Shown here piece by piece: positions 1 through 8,248 of a DNA stretch of 30,159 nt. How positions within the stretch are numbered: position 1 is the first letter of the stretch; the number at the start of each line of letters is the position of its first letter. The stretch is from JADFOJ01 sp041580235. Its GTDB lineage: Bacteria > Planctomycetota > Phycisphaerae > Phycisphaerales > SM1A02. The DNA lies in contig JBFGEG010000038.1 of assembly GCA_041580235.1 (NCBI GenBank), positions 1 to 30,159 on the forward strand. Direction: 5' to 3'. The notes beneath the pieces were generated by a model that made no database searches, had not been told where the DNA came from, and saw only the letters and a program-made list of their open reading frames with translations. The position numbers were made by a program, and so were the translations under genes.

Positions 1-3000
1 CGCTGGTGGCGGCGGCCGCGGCGGCGGCGGTCGCCGGCTGGGCCGCCCGCGGCGCGCCCCGGGGCGGGCCACCCGGGGTGCCCGGCGCGACGCCCGCCGC
101 GACGGGCGGGGTGGGCCTCGCGGCGGCCTGCGGCGTGAGCCTGGCCTTGAAGACGAGGTCCGTGACCTTGTCGCGGATGGTCTGGGCCATCTCGTCAAAG
201 AGCCGGCCCGCCTCGCGCTTGAACTCGATGCGGGGGTCCTTCTGGCTGAACGAACGGAAGCCGATGGACTCCTTGATCTGGTCCATGGAGTACAGGTGGT
301 CCTTCCAGCTCTGATCGAGGATCTGCAGCAGGACCCACCGCTCGAACTGCGTCAGCTCGGCCCGCAGCACCGCCTTGAGCTTTTCCTCGGCGACGGTCTT
401 GGGATCGTCCTCGGCGCGGGCCTTCTGCTCGTCGCTGAGCCGGACGTTGCAGTGCCGCATGAACCAGCCGTCGAGCTCCTCGGGGGTGGACGACGCGGCC
501 GCCGCCCGCTCGGCGCGCTCATTGATCTTGGCCTCGTCCCACTTCTCGGCCTCGGCCACGAGGATCCTCCGCAGCTCCCGGGGGTCGGTCGAGGGAAGGA
601 ACTGCGGGTTCCACTCCAGCTCGTACTTGGCTCGAACCCAGGTGCAGAACTGCTCCAGCGCCGCCTGCGGGTCCTGGGGCATCATGGCGGTCGTCATGTC
701 GATGGCAAAGTCGATGGGGTAGGTCATCTCGCGGCGGCGGTACGCCTTCCGCGCCTCGTCCATGAGCCTTTCGCACGCCACGTCGGGCTCCTCGATGCCC
801 GCGAAGTCCTCGGTCTTGAACTCGCCGGCGAACTTGTTGCTGGCCCAGCCCGCCAGCTCCTTGGCTCCGTAGTCCGGCACGAGGAACTGATCGAGCGGGG
901 CGAGGTCGGCGCCGTCGATCTTCTTCTCGGCGCACTCCTCCAGTTGCCTGATGACCTCGCTCGTCGACATGTCGCGCAGCTGCGACACCTTCAGTTGGGC
1001 GTCGAAGTTGGCCTTGGCCCAGTCGGCCAGACCCTTGAGATCCCAGCTCTCCGGGTCGGCGTCGTCGGGCATGTACTCGCCCAGCGTGACGCGGATGACG
1101 GATCCCGCCTCCTCCTTGGCATCGGTCCTGACCAGCCGGTGCAGGTCCTCGCGATCCTTGCCGCGAAACCGATCGGCGTCGATCGCCACGTTGAGGTTTT
1201 CGTGCACCCATTCGCCGATGCAGTTGGCGGTGTAGCGCTTGTCGAGAAACCGGTACACCGCGTCCTGGGCGGACTCCTCGATGTACTGGAAAATCTTGTC
1301 CTTGACGTTGCGGCCTTCGAGCACGTCCTGACGCATCGAGTAGAACACACCCCGCTGCACGTCCATGGGTTCGTCGTACTCGAGAATGTTCTTGCGGATC
1401 AGGAAGTTCCGCTCCTCCACCTTGCGCTGAGCCCGCACCACCGACTTGGTGAGCATGGGGTGCTCGATGGCATCCCCCTCCTTCATGCCCAGCTTGCTGA
1501 GCACGCGCAGCGTCGTCGGCCCTGCAAACATCTTCATGAGGTCGTCTTCGAGGCTCAAAAAGACGCGGCTCGATCCCTTGTCCCCCTGGCGGCCCGAGCG
1601 GCCCCGGAGCTGGTTGTCGATGCGCCGCGCCTCGTGCCGCTCGGTGGCGATGACATGCAGGCCGCCGACGTCGGCGATGTCCTTGTACAGCCGCAGCCGG
1701 TGCAGCAGGCAGCTTCCCGTCTCGTCGAGCGTCTCCAGCAACGCCGCCTCGGACATCGACGCCGCCTTTGATTCGCTGAGCCACGATTGATCCATCGCCC
1801 ATTTGCGGAGCAGGGCGAGGCGGATCTCCTCGTCCGACTTGGCGTCGACATCGGACTTGCTCAGGCCGAGCTGCTTGGGGGCGATGTACCGGTAGACCGC
1901 GGCCACGATGGCCTGCTCGGGCTGGTCCGGCGTCACGTCCTTGGGGCAGATGCCGCGACGCTTCCAGTGGTCGATCAGCGCGGCCGGTGTGCACGAGCCG
2001 AGCTTGATGTCGGTGCCGCGGCCGGCCATGTTCGTCGCGATCATGACCGCGCCGAGCTCACCGGCGTGAGCAATGATGTCCGCCTCGCGCTCGTGCTGCT
2101 TCGCGTTGAGCACCTCGTGCTTGATGTTGAACTTGCGGGTCAGCATCTCGCTGAGCTCCTCGGACTTCTCGACGCTGGTGGTGCCCACCAGAATGGGCCG
2201 GCCCACGTCGTGGAACGACTTGATCTCGTCCACGATGGCGTCCCACTTGTCCTTGACGGCGAGGAACACAACGTCCTCGTGGTCGACGCGGACCACGGGC
2301 ACGTTGGTCGGAATGACGATGACGTCGAGCTTGTAGATCTCGTAGAACTCGGTTGCCTCGGTGTCGGCCGTTCCCGTCATGCCGGCCAGGCGGTCGTAGA
2401 GCTTGAAGAAGTTCTGGATGGTGATGGTGGCCATGGTCTGCGTTTCCTGCTTGATGGGAACGCTCTCCTTGGCCTCGACGGCCTGGTGCAGCCCGTCTGA
2501 CCACTGCCGGCCGATCATCTTCCGCCCCGTGTTCTGGTCGACGATGACCACGCCCTGCTCGCCGCGGTCATCGGGGGCCACGACGTAGTCACGGTCGCGC
2601 TGGTAGACGGTGTGGGCGCGGATCGACTGCTCCAGCAGGTGCGGGATGTCGATGTTGTCCCCGACGTAGAACGATCCCACGCCTGCGAACTGCTGCGCTT
2701 CGGCGATGCCGTCGTGGGTGATCGTGGCCCGCTTCTTGTCCAGCTCGACCTCGTAGTACTGGGTGAACCGGTCGCGCTGAGCCTCCAGATCCGGCAGCCG
2801 GCTCTTGGCCGCCTCCATCTTCTCCTTGAGAGCGGGGATCTTTGACTTGTCACGGGCGTTTCGGATGTCACCCTCCAGACCGGAGATCTCCACGAGGCAT
2901 GACTGCACCTTCTGGTCCGCGGTGTTCCACTCCTTCTGCTTCTCCACGAGGTACCGCGCAAGCTTGTCCGCCATGTCGTAACGAGGCGCGTGCTCGTGCG

Positions 3001-3937
3001 CCGGACCCGAGATGATCAGCGGCGTGCGGGCCTCGTCGATCAGCGTCGAATCCACCTCGTCAACGATCGCGAAGTCGCGTCGTGTCTGCACCTGTTCCGC
3101 GACGCTGAGCTTCATGTTGTCTCGCAGGTAATCGAAGCCGAACTCGGCCGTGGTGCCGTAGACGACATCGCAGTCGTAAGCCTGCTTCTTCTGCTCGTGA
3201 GGCTGCATGTGCTGGGGGTGGATCGCACCGACGCGAAGGCCCAGGGCGCGGAAGAACGGAAAGGTCCAGTCGCGGTCGCGCTGCACGAGATAGTCGTTGA
3301 CGGTGATCACGTGCACCTGCTGGCCCTCGAGCACGGCCAGGTAGCACGCCAGCGGGGCCACGATCGTCTTGCCCTCACCGGTCTTCATCTCGGCGATGCG
3401 GCCCTCGTAGAGCACCACCGCCCCGATGATCTGCACGTCGAAGGGCCGGGCCCGGAAGGGCGGTTTGGACTGCGGGTACAGTTCGCGCACCGCGTCGTAC
3501 AGCCGCACCGGGATGTCCACGCACTGCCAGGCAGGGACGGGCTCGCTGGCGCCGAGAAGGTCCCCTTCCGGGGGCGCGGGCTCGGTGCGGTCGATCTCGG
3601 CCTTGACCTCGTCGTAGATCTTCCGCGCATCGTCGGGCAGCCGTGAGGGGTCGAACGTGTGGTCGGGGTTGAAGATGTTGCGGATGCCCACGTTGCGGTC
3701 CATGGCCTCGCGGGCCACCGCGAAGACCTCCGGCAGGACCTCCATCGACTTCTCGCCGGCGGCCAGACGCTTGCGCAGCTCGGCCGTCTTGCCGCGAAGC
3801 TCGGCGTCGGTCAGACGGACAATCTCCTGCTCGTACTTGTTGACCTGCTCCACCACACGCAGGTAGCGCTTGACCATGCGCTCGTTGCGCGTTCCAAACA
3901 CCTTGCGCATCGCCTTGCTGACGACGGGAACACCCAT
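1..3937 (-). CDS. secA: Preprotein translocase ATPase SecA, unusually long, C-terminus cut by the window edge
   Basis: SecA is the ATP-driven motor that pushes unfolded preproteins through SecYEG. The reading frame starts at the ATG at 3937, preceded by a strong ribosome site (GAGGTGA, minus strand 3948-3942), and stays open to base 2, giving at least 1312 residues against 901 in E. coli. Visible hallmarks are Walker A MKTGEGKT (about residues 184-191), IVDEVDSTLIDEARTP in the DEAD-box region, MAGRGTDIKLG, TERHEARRIDNQ and LRGRSGRQGD. Compared from memory with E. coli SecA there is an extra segment of about 65 residues before RPFDVQ (residues 79-164). A second extra segment of about 75 residues lies between GTDIKLG and GGLHVIATERHE (plus 1672-1999). 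The visible C-terminal end becomes an Ala/Pro/Gly-rich linker (1-130); any Zn-binding tail lies outside the window. Identification is certain; the true stop is not seen. Confidence 0.97.
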   Translation of the reverse strand, partial: MGVPVVSKAMRKVFGTRNERMVKRYLRVVEQVNKYEQEIVRLTDAELRGKTAELRKRLAAGEKSMEVLPEVFAVAREAMDRNVGIRNIFNPDHTFDPSRLPDDARKIYDEVKAEIDRTEPAPPEGDLLGASEPVPAWQCVDIPVRLYDAVRELYPQSKPPFRARPFDVQIIGAVVLYEGRIAEMKTGEGKTIVAPLACYLAVLEGQQVHVITVNDYLVQRDRDWTFPFFRALGLRVGAIHPQHMQPHEQKKQAYDCDVVYGTTAEFGFDYLRDNMKLSVAEQVQTRRDFAIVDEVDSTLIDEARTPLIISGPAHEHAPRYDMADKLARYLVEKQKEWNTADQKVQSCLVEISGLEGDIRNARDKSKIPALKEKMEAAKSRLPDLEAQRDRFTQYYEVELDKKRATITHDGIAEAQQFAGVGSFYVGDNIDIPHLLEQSIRAHTVYQRDRDYVVAPDDRGEQGVVIVDQNTGRKMIGRQWSDGLHQAVEAKESVPIKQETQTMATITIQNFFKLYDRLAGMTGTADTEATEFYEIYKLDVIVIPTNVPVVRVDHEDVVFLAVKDKWDAIVDEIKSFHDVGRPILVGTTSVEKSEELSEMLTRKFNIKHEVLNAKQHEREADIIAHAGELGAVMIATNMAGRGTDIKLGSCTPAALIDHWKRRGICPKDVTPDQPEQAIVAAVYRYIAPKQLGLSKSDVDAKSDEEIRLALLRKWAMDQSWLSESKAASMSEAALLETLDETGSCLLHRLRLYKDIADVGGLHVIATERHEARRIDNQLRGRSGRQGDKGSSRVFLSLEDDLMKMFAGPTTLRVLSKLGMKEGDAIEHPMLTKSVVRAQRKVEERNFLIRKNILEYDEPMDVQRGVFYSMRQDVLEGRNVKDKIFQYIEESAQDAVYRFLDKRYTANCIGEWVHENLNVAIDADRFRGKDREDLHRLVRTDAKEEAGSVIRVTLGEYMPDDADPESWDLKGLADWAKANFDAQLKVSQLRDMSTSEVIRQLEECAEKKIDGADLAPLDQFLVPDYGAKELAGWASNKFAGEFKTEDFAGIEEPDVACERLMDEARKAYRRREMTYPIDFAIDMTTAMMPQDPQAALEQFCTWVRAKYELEWNPQFLPSTDPRELRRILVAEAEKWDEAKINERAERAAAASSTPEELDGWFMRHCNVRLSDEQKARAEDDPKTVAEEKLKAVLRAELTQFERWVLLQILDQSWKDHLYSMDQIKESIGFRSFSQKDPRIEFKREAGRLFDEMAQTIRDKVTDLVFKARLTPQAAARPTPPVAAGVAPGTPGGPPRGAPRAAQPATAAAAAAATS

Positions 3938-3940
3938 GAT

Positions 3941-3948
3941 TCACCTCT
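3941..3948 (-). promoter_or_regulatory. Strong Shine-Dalgarno site of secA
   Basis: On the minus strand the sequence GAGGTGA lies four bases before the secA ATG at 3937. It settles the start codon and shows that secA is translated from a leadered mRNA. No promoter hexamers with good spacing were recognised in the 89 bases between this gene and the stop of the upstream small gene at 4027. Confidence 0.7.
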
Positions 3949-4026
3949 GACTGTCGAACGGACCTGCTGAACAACGGACCGGCCCACCGGAGGATGGACC
4001 AAACAAAGACGCGTCGAAAGACCGAC

Positions 4027-4389
4027 TCAGCAGGCGGGGGGCGGCAGATCGAGCAATCGCTCGCCCAGCAGAGTGGTGGAGACCGTCACTCGCGCCGGGG
4101 CCGGCGCACACCGACCCGTCACCGCCTCGGCGGCACTCACGACGGGCTCGAACGCGGCCATCGCCACCGGCGATCGCTCGGCCGCCAGCAGGTCCCGGGC
4201 CGCGGCCGCCACCGCGGCCGCCACGGCTCGCACGACGTGCGACTCCAGCCGGACCTCCGCGTCGCGAGGGACCGCGGCCGTCGAGACGCTGGCCGACATC
4301 GCCACCAGGGCCACCAGCGTGGTCGCGGTGGCGGCGAGACAGCGTCCGGGAGAGGCCGGGCGTGAGGTTGACCGGGTCTCGGTCTCCAT
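4027..4389 (-). CDS. Small alanine-rich secreted protein, function unknown
   Basis: This predicted protein has 120 residues and begins at the ATG at 4389. Its N-terminus looks like a Sec signal peptide: Arg residues at 6, 10 and 16, then a hydrophobic stretch (about residues 18-34) and an Ala-rich cleavage region near VSTAAVP. The mature part is short, rich in Ala/Val, with two Cys residues (one near RCAPAP, one as the last residue). I recognise no family. It lies upstream of secA on the same strand, 89 bases away, and is divergent from the copper ATPase with 102 bases between the two starts. A promoter-like pair sits just upstream (4400-4428). A plus-strand frame over the same bases reads as low-complexity Ala/Thr/Arg and is less protein-like. 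Reality of the gene is likely but not certain. Confidence 0.55.
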   Translation of the reverse strand: METETRSTSRPASPGRCLAATATTLVALVAMSASVSTAAVPRDAEVRLESHVVRAVAAAVAAAARDLLAAERSPVAMAAFEPVVSAAEAVTGRCAPAPARVTVSTTLLGERLLDLPPPAC

Positions 4390-4399
4390 GACTGGCTTA

Positions 4400-4428
4400 A
4401 GTATCGTCCTCCGATCGGGTCCGGACAA
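4400..4428 (-). promoter_or_regulatory. Candidate sigma-70-like promoter of the small secreted protein
   Basis: On the minus strand TTGTCC (4428-4423) and GATACT (4405-4400) are separated by exactly 17 bases; each matches four of six consensus bases. Transcription would start only about four bases before the ATG at 4389, giving a nearly leaderless mRNA. A GGAGG inside the spacer would lie upstream of the transcript and so could not serve as a ribosome site. Confidence 0.3.
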
Positions 4429-4479
4429 GCTGCAGCCGCAGAAGACCTGCCATGGCCCTGCGAGGCCCTTGGGAACGCC

Positions 4480-4485
4480 TAGGAT
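4480..4485 (+). promoter_or_regulatory. Candidate -10 element of the copper ATPase (leaderless arrangement)
   Basis: TAGGAT lies exactly six bases before the ATG at 4492. The TANNNT-six bases-start pattern is known for leaderless genes in other high-GC or deep-branching bacteria. The same bases include AGGA seven bases before the ATG, which could equally be a Shine-Dalgarno site, so the reading is ambiguous. No clear -35 is visible, and no metal-regulator palindrome was recognised in 4390-4491. Confidence 0.25.
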
Positions 4486-4491
4486 TGCCGA

Positions 4492-6645
4492 ATGGTGGCA
4501 CCCGCTCCTTCCCGCGACGCCCGCGAGCTGCGGCTCAAGGTCTCCGGAATGCACTGTGCCAGCTGCGCCGCCGCCGTCCAGCGGGCCCTCGAGTCGAGGC
4601 CCGGCGTGCGGTCGGCGGCGGTGAGCTTCACCGACGGCACGGCCACCGTGGTCGGTGACGATCTGCAGGCCACCGCCCTCGTCGAGGCGGTACGCGACGG
4701 CGGTTACGACGCCGAGCCGGCCGAGGCGGCACTGGCCCCGGCCGAGTTGAAGAGCGAGATCGAGGTCCGACAGGCCCGGCAAGAGCGGCTGTGGCGTCGC
4801 CGGGCCGTGGTGGGGCTGGGCTTGTGGGTACCCATGGAGCTCGTCCACCTGCTCGTCGCCGACGCCGCGTGGAAGCCGTGGTTCCTTCTGGCCGGCGCGA
4901 CGATCGTGCTCGCGACGGCGGGCTGGGGCTTCTACCGCTCGGCCGCGGCCGCCGCCCGTCGCGGCACGACGAACATGGACACGCTCATCGCCATGGGAGC
5001 CACCACGGCCTACGTGTTCTCGCTGGTGGTCTTCATCGCGCGGTTCTTCGGGAAGCTCGCGGACCAGCCCCTGTACTTTTCCGAGGCGGCGGCTCTGCTG
5101 GGGCTCATCAGCCTCGGCCACTGGCTCGAGGCACGGGCGTCGGCCAAGGCGGGCTCTGCGGTCCGCGATCTCCTGGAGCTCCAGCCGGACCAGGCGGAGC
5201 TGCTCGACGCCGACGGCACCCCCCGCACCATCGCCAGCGCCGACATCCAGCCCGGCGGACGGCTCCTGCTGCGACCCGGAGGGCGGGTCCCGGTGGACGG
5301 CGTGGTCGTCGAGGGCGAGACGGAGATCGACGAGTCGGTCGTCTCCGGCGAGTCGATGCCGGTTCACAAGCGCCCCGGCGACGCCGTGGTCGCCGGCTCC
5401 ATGAACACCACCGGGCGGCTCGTCGTTGAGGCCACCGTCGACGGTCGCCACACGACCGTCGCCCGCATTGCGGAGATCGTGCAGCGGGCGCAGGCGAGCA
5501 AGGCGGGCGTTCAGAAGCTGGCCGACCGCGTGTGCGCGGTGTTCGTCCCCGCCGTTCTTGCGATCGCCGCCCTCACCTTCGCGGGCTGGTGGCTGGCGGG
5601 CGACCTGGGCAAGGGCGTGGTGGCCACGGTCACCGTGCTCATCATCTCCTGCCCGTGCGCCCTGGGACTGGCCACGCCGATGGCGGTCATGGTCGGCGCC
5701 GGCGCCGCGAGCCGGCGGGGCATCCTCGTCAAGTCGGCGGGGGCGTTCGAGCGGGCGGGCCGCGCCGGCCACGTCGTCTTCGACAAGACCGGCACTCTCA
5801 CCACGGGGGCGCCCGCGGTGACCGAGATCCGTCCGGTCTCAGGGCTGGCCGAGGACGAGCTGCTTCGTCTCGCCGCCGCGGTCGAGGCCCCCAGCGAGCA
5901 TCCCATCGGCCGGGCCATCGTCCGGTCGGCGGCCGACCGCGGGCTCCAGTGGCCGCAGGCCTCGGGCTTCGAGGCCGTTCCGGGACGCGGTGTGCGGGGC
6001 ACGGTCAACGGGCGATCGGTGGAGATCGGGCGTGACGAGACCAGCGCGGCCACCTGCCTCGTCCTGGTCGACGGCGTCGAGACGGGAACCCTGACCGTCA
6101 CCGACACGCTCCGCGAGGACGCCGCGACCGCGGTCACGCGTCTCCGCGAGATGGGTCTCGTGGTGAGCATGCTCTCGGGCGACCGGCGTGACGTCGCCAA
6201 CGCGGTCGGGCGCCGGCTCGGGCTGGACGCGGACCGGGTCGTGGCCGAGGCCACCCCTGAATCCAAGACCGAGTTCGTCACCGAGCTCGGTGACGGGACC
6301 GTCATGGTCGGCGACGGCATCAACGATGCGGCGGCCCTGGTGGCCGCGGACCTCGGCATCGCGATGGCCTCCGGCACCAACATCGCCATCGAGTCCGCCG
6401 ACGTGGTCATCCCCGGACGTCACGTGCTGGCGGTGCCGGAGACGATTCACATCGCCCGCAGCACCCTCGCCACCATCAAGCAGAACCTGTTCTTCGCTTT
6501 TTTCTACAACGCGGTGGCGATCCCCGTGGCGGCCCTGGGCCTGCTGGGCGCCTCGGGGCCCCTGATGGCGGCGGCCGCGATGGGCCTGAGCGACCTGACG
6601 GTGATCGGCAATGCACTGAGGCTCAAGCGTGCCTTGAGCCGGTAG
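4492..6645 (+). CDS. copA: Copper-exporting P1B-type ATPase (CopA-like) with one N-terminal metal-binding domain
   Basis: This 717-residue protein is a heavy-metal P-type ATPase that would export monovalent Cu (or Ag) from the cytoplasm using ATP. Residues 13-75 form one heavy-metal-associated domain with GMHCASC (19-25). The actuator loop has SGES (285-288). The membrane metal site is CPC (387-389), inside SCPCALGLATP. The phosphorylation site is DKTGTLT (D431), the nucleotide-domain HP is at 470-471, and GDGIND is at 607-612. The TM7 motif YN is at 672-673, as in Cu-ATPases. The TM8 motif, usually MxxSS in the Cu subgroup, reads MGLSD (697-701): the second serine is aspartate. Length and domain order are normal. 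The gene stands divergent from the small secreted protein, and the DUF1800 gene follows after 67 bases. Family certain; Cu specificity likely, with the TM8 caveat. Confidence 0.93.
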   Translation: MVAPAPSRDARELRLKVSGMHCASCAAAVQRALESRPGVRSAAVSFTDGTATVVGDDLQATALVEAVRDGGYDAEPAEAALAPAELKSEIEVRQARQERLWRRRAVVGLGLWVPMELVHLLVADAAWKPWFLLAGATIVLATAGWGFYRSAAAAARRGTTNMDTLIAMGATTAYVFSLVVFIARFFGKLADQPLYFSEAAALLGLISLGHWLEARASAKAGSAVRDLLELQPDQAELLDADGTPRTIASADIQPGGRLLLRPGGRVPVDGVVVEGETEIDESVVSGESMPVHKRPGDAVVAGSMNTTGRLVVEATVDGRHTTVARIAEIVQRAQASKAGVQKLADRVCAVFVPAVLAIAALTFAGWWLAGDLGKGVVATVTVLIISCPCALGLATPMAVMVGAGAASRRGILVKSAGAFERAGRAGHVVFDKTGTLTTGAPAVTEIRPVSGLAEDELLRLAAAVEAPSEHPIGRAIVRSAADRGLQWPQASGFEAVPGRGVRGTVNGRSVEIGRDETSAATCLVLVDGVETGTLTVTDTLREDAATAVTRLREMGLVVSMLSGDRRDVANAVGRRLGLDADRVVAEATPESKTEFVTELGDGTVMVGDGINDAAALVAADLGIAMASGTNIAIESADVVIPGRHVLAVPETIHIARSTLATIKQNLFFAFFYNAVAIPVAALGLLGASGPLMAAAAMGLSDLTVIGNALRLKRALSR

Positions 6646-6685
6646 CCATTCGCCATCGGCGGGGATGAAGGGCCACGGACTCCCG

Positions 6686-6691
6686 TAGAAT
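6686..6691 (+). promoter_or_regulatory. Candidate -10 element ahead of the DUF1800 gene
   Basis: TAGAAT, five of six matches to TATAAT, lies 21 bases before the ATG at 6713 in the 67-base gap behind the copper ATPase. No recognisable -35 hexamer lies at the right distance, so this is only a suggestion of a separate promoter for the DUF1800/DUF1501 pair. Confidence 0.25.
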
Positions 6692-6712
6692 GCCCGGGGG
6701 CGGGCAACGGCC

Positions 6713-8218
6713 ATGTCATCGCTTCAGCCGCTCAACCCGGACGACTTCGATTACTGGAAGGCTCAGCACCTCCTGAACCGGGCCGGTTTCGGGGGGACGC
6801 CCGCCCAGGTGCGGGGCCTGGCCGGCATGGGCCTGCAGGGCGCGGTCGAGTACATCGTCGACTACGGCGGCATCGAGGCGGAGCCGGTGCGGGCGGACCT
6901 GTTCGACGGCGACATCATGAGCCCGATGTCGCGCGACCAGCGCGATGTCCTCCGCCAGGCCCGACGCGACCGGGACGAAGCCACGCTCAGCGAGTTCCGC
7001 CGGCGCCGCCAGGAGCGCCAGCGCGCCGATCGGCGTCAGATGATCGAGATCCAGCGCTGGTGGATGACTCGTCTCATCGAGTCGCCCCGGCCGCTGGAGG
7101 AGAAGATGACCCTCTTCTGGCACGGGCACTTCGCCACGAACTACCGCGCGATCGAGGACAGCTACCACATGTTCATGCAGAACCAGCTGTTCCGCGTCTA
7201 CGCGGTGGGCAATTTCAAGGGCCTGACCCACGCCGTCATCCGCGATCCGGCCATGCTGCGCTACCTGAACAACGATCAGAACCGCAAGCAGGAGCCCAAC
7301 GAGAACCTGGCCCGCGAGCTCATGGAGCTGTTCACGCTCGGTGAGGGGCACGGCTACAGCGAGGACGACATCAAGGAGGGGGCGCGGGCCCTCACCGGAT
7401 ACACCTATCGTGATGACTCGTTCATCGACCGGAAGTCACGGCAGTACCGGCGTCTGCACGACGACGGCCCCAAGCGGATCATGGGGGAGTCCGGCAAGTG
7501 GGACGGCGACGACTTCGTGGAGATCATCTTCAGCCGCCGCGCGTGCAGCGAGTTCATCTGCCTGAAACTCTACCGGTACTTCGTCAACGACAGGCCCGGC
7601 GACCCAGACCGGGATCGTCAGCAGTTCATCATGGACATGGCGACGCAGCTCCGCCGAAACAAGTATGCGCTGCGGCCGGTGCTCAAGGCACTGTTCATGT
7701 CCGAGCATTTCTACGATCCATCCAACGTCGCCTCGCAGGTCAAGAGCCCCGTTCAGCTCATCGTGCAGGCGGTCCGGTCGCTCCACACGCCGACACGGCA
7801 GCTCAGCGCGCTGGCCAGCGCCGCCGACCTCATGGGCCAGAACATCTTCTACCCGCCATCGGTCAAGGGCTGGGCGGGCGGCCGGACGTGGATCAACACG
7901 TCGACGCTGTTCGTCCGCCAGAACGCGATCGTGTACCTGCTCACGGGACGACGCCCCGACCGGTACCCGTGGCAGGACGACGGCACCCGCTACGACGCGA
8001 CCCACCTGCTGGAGCACCTCCGCGAGCCCAACGGTGCGGTGAGCGTGCAGGATGCCGTGAGCTACCTGCTGCGTATCAACCTGGCCGGCGAGCCGCACCC
8101 GCAACGCGTCGACAGTCTCGTGGCCTTTGTCGAGTCACGCGGCGGGCGGCTGGACAACCCGATGCTGATCGCCCTGCTCTCGCTGATCACCGCCATGCCC
8201 GAGTACCAGTTGTGCTGA
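6713..8218 (+). CDS. DUF1800 family protein
   Basis: The product is 501 residues and has the marks of the DUF1800 family: an N-terminal LLNRAGFGGTPAQV block (residues about 20-33), FWHGHFATN (about 136-144), an MEL-FTLGEGHGY segment followed by ALTGYTYRD, and FICLKLYRYFV. The biochemical function of DUF1800 proteins is not established. They are nearly always encoded next to a DUF1501 protein in Planctomycetota and several other phyla, as here, where the DUF1501 gene begins 30 bases downstream. I see no signal peptide at the N-terminus (MSSLQPLNPDDFDYWK), whereas the partner carries a twin-arginine signal. The length is normal for the compact form of the family. Confidence 0.9.
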   Translation: MSSLQPLNPDDFDYWKAQHLLNRAGFGGTPAQVRGLAGMGLQGAVEYIVDYGGIEAEPVRADLFDGDIMSPMSRDQRDVLRQARRDRDEATLSEFRRRRQERQRADRRQMIEIQRWWMTRLIESPRPLEEKMTLFWHGHFATNYRAIEDSYHMFMQNQLFRVYAVGNFKGLTHAVIRDPAMLRYLNNDQNRKQEPNENLARELMELFTLGEGHGYSEDDIKEGARALTGYTYRDDSFIDRKSRQYRRLHDDGPKRIMGESGKWDGDDFVEIIFSRRACSEFICLKLYRYFVNDRPGDPDRDRQQFIMDMATQLRRNKYALRPVLKALFMSEHFYDPSNVASQVKSPVQLIVQAVRSLHTPTRQLSALASAADLMGQNIFYPPSVKGWAGGRTWINTSTLFVRQNAIVYLLTGRRPDRYPWQDDGTRYDATHLLEHLREPNGAVSVQDAVSYLLRINLAGEPHPQRVDSLVAFVESRGGRLDNPMLIALLSLITAMPEYQLC

Positions 8219-8248
8219 TGAGTCCGAGACACGTGAGATTCCACTGCC

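Noticed and set aside
296..1771. A 491-codon plus-strand frame over secA, and a similar minus-strand frame at 519-1994
   Set aside because: Both are shadows of secA. The secA frame itself has all motifs and runs off the edge.
4390..4491. CueR- or CsoR-type operator in the copper ATPase promoter region
   Set aside because: Only six-base palindromes (CTTAAG, CCATGG, CCTAGG, TCCGGA) were found, none with the length or spacing of known operators.
4390..5772. Upstream extension of the small secreted protein to a 581-codon minus-strand frame
   Set aside because: The extension is Arg/Gly/Asp-rich antisense of the copper ATPase; the signal peptide begins at ATG 4389.
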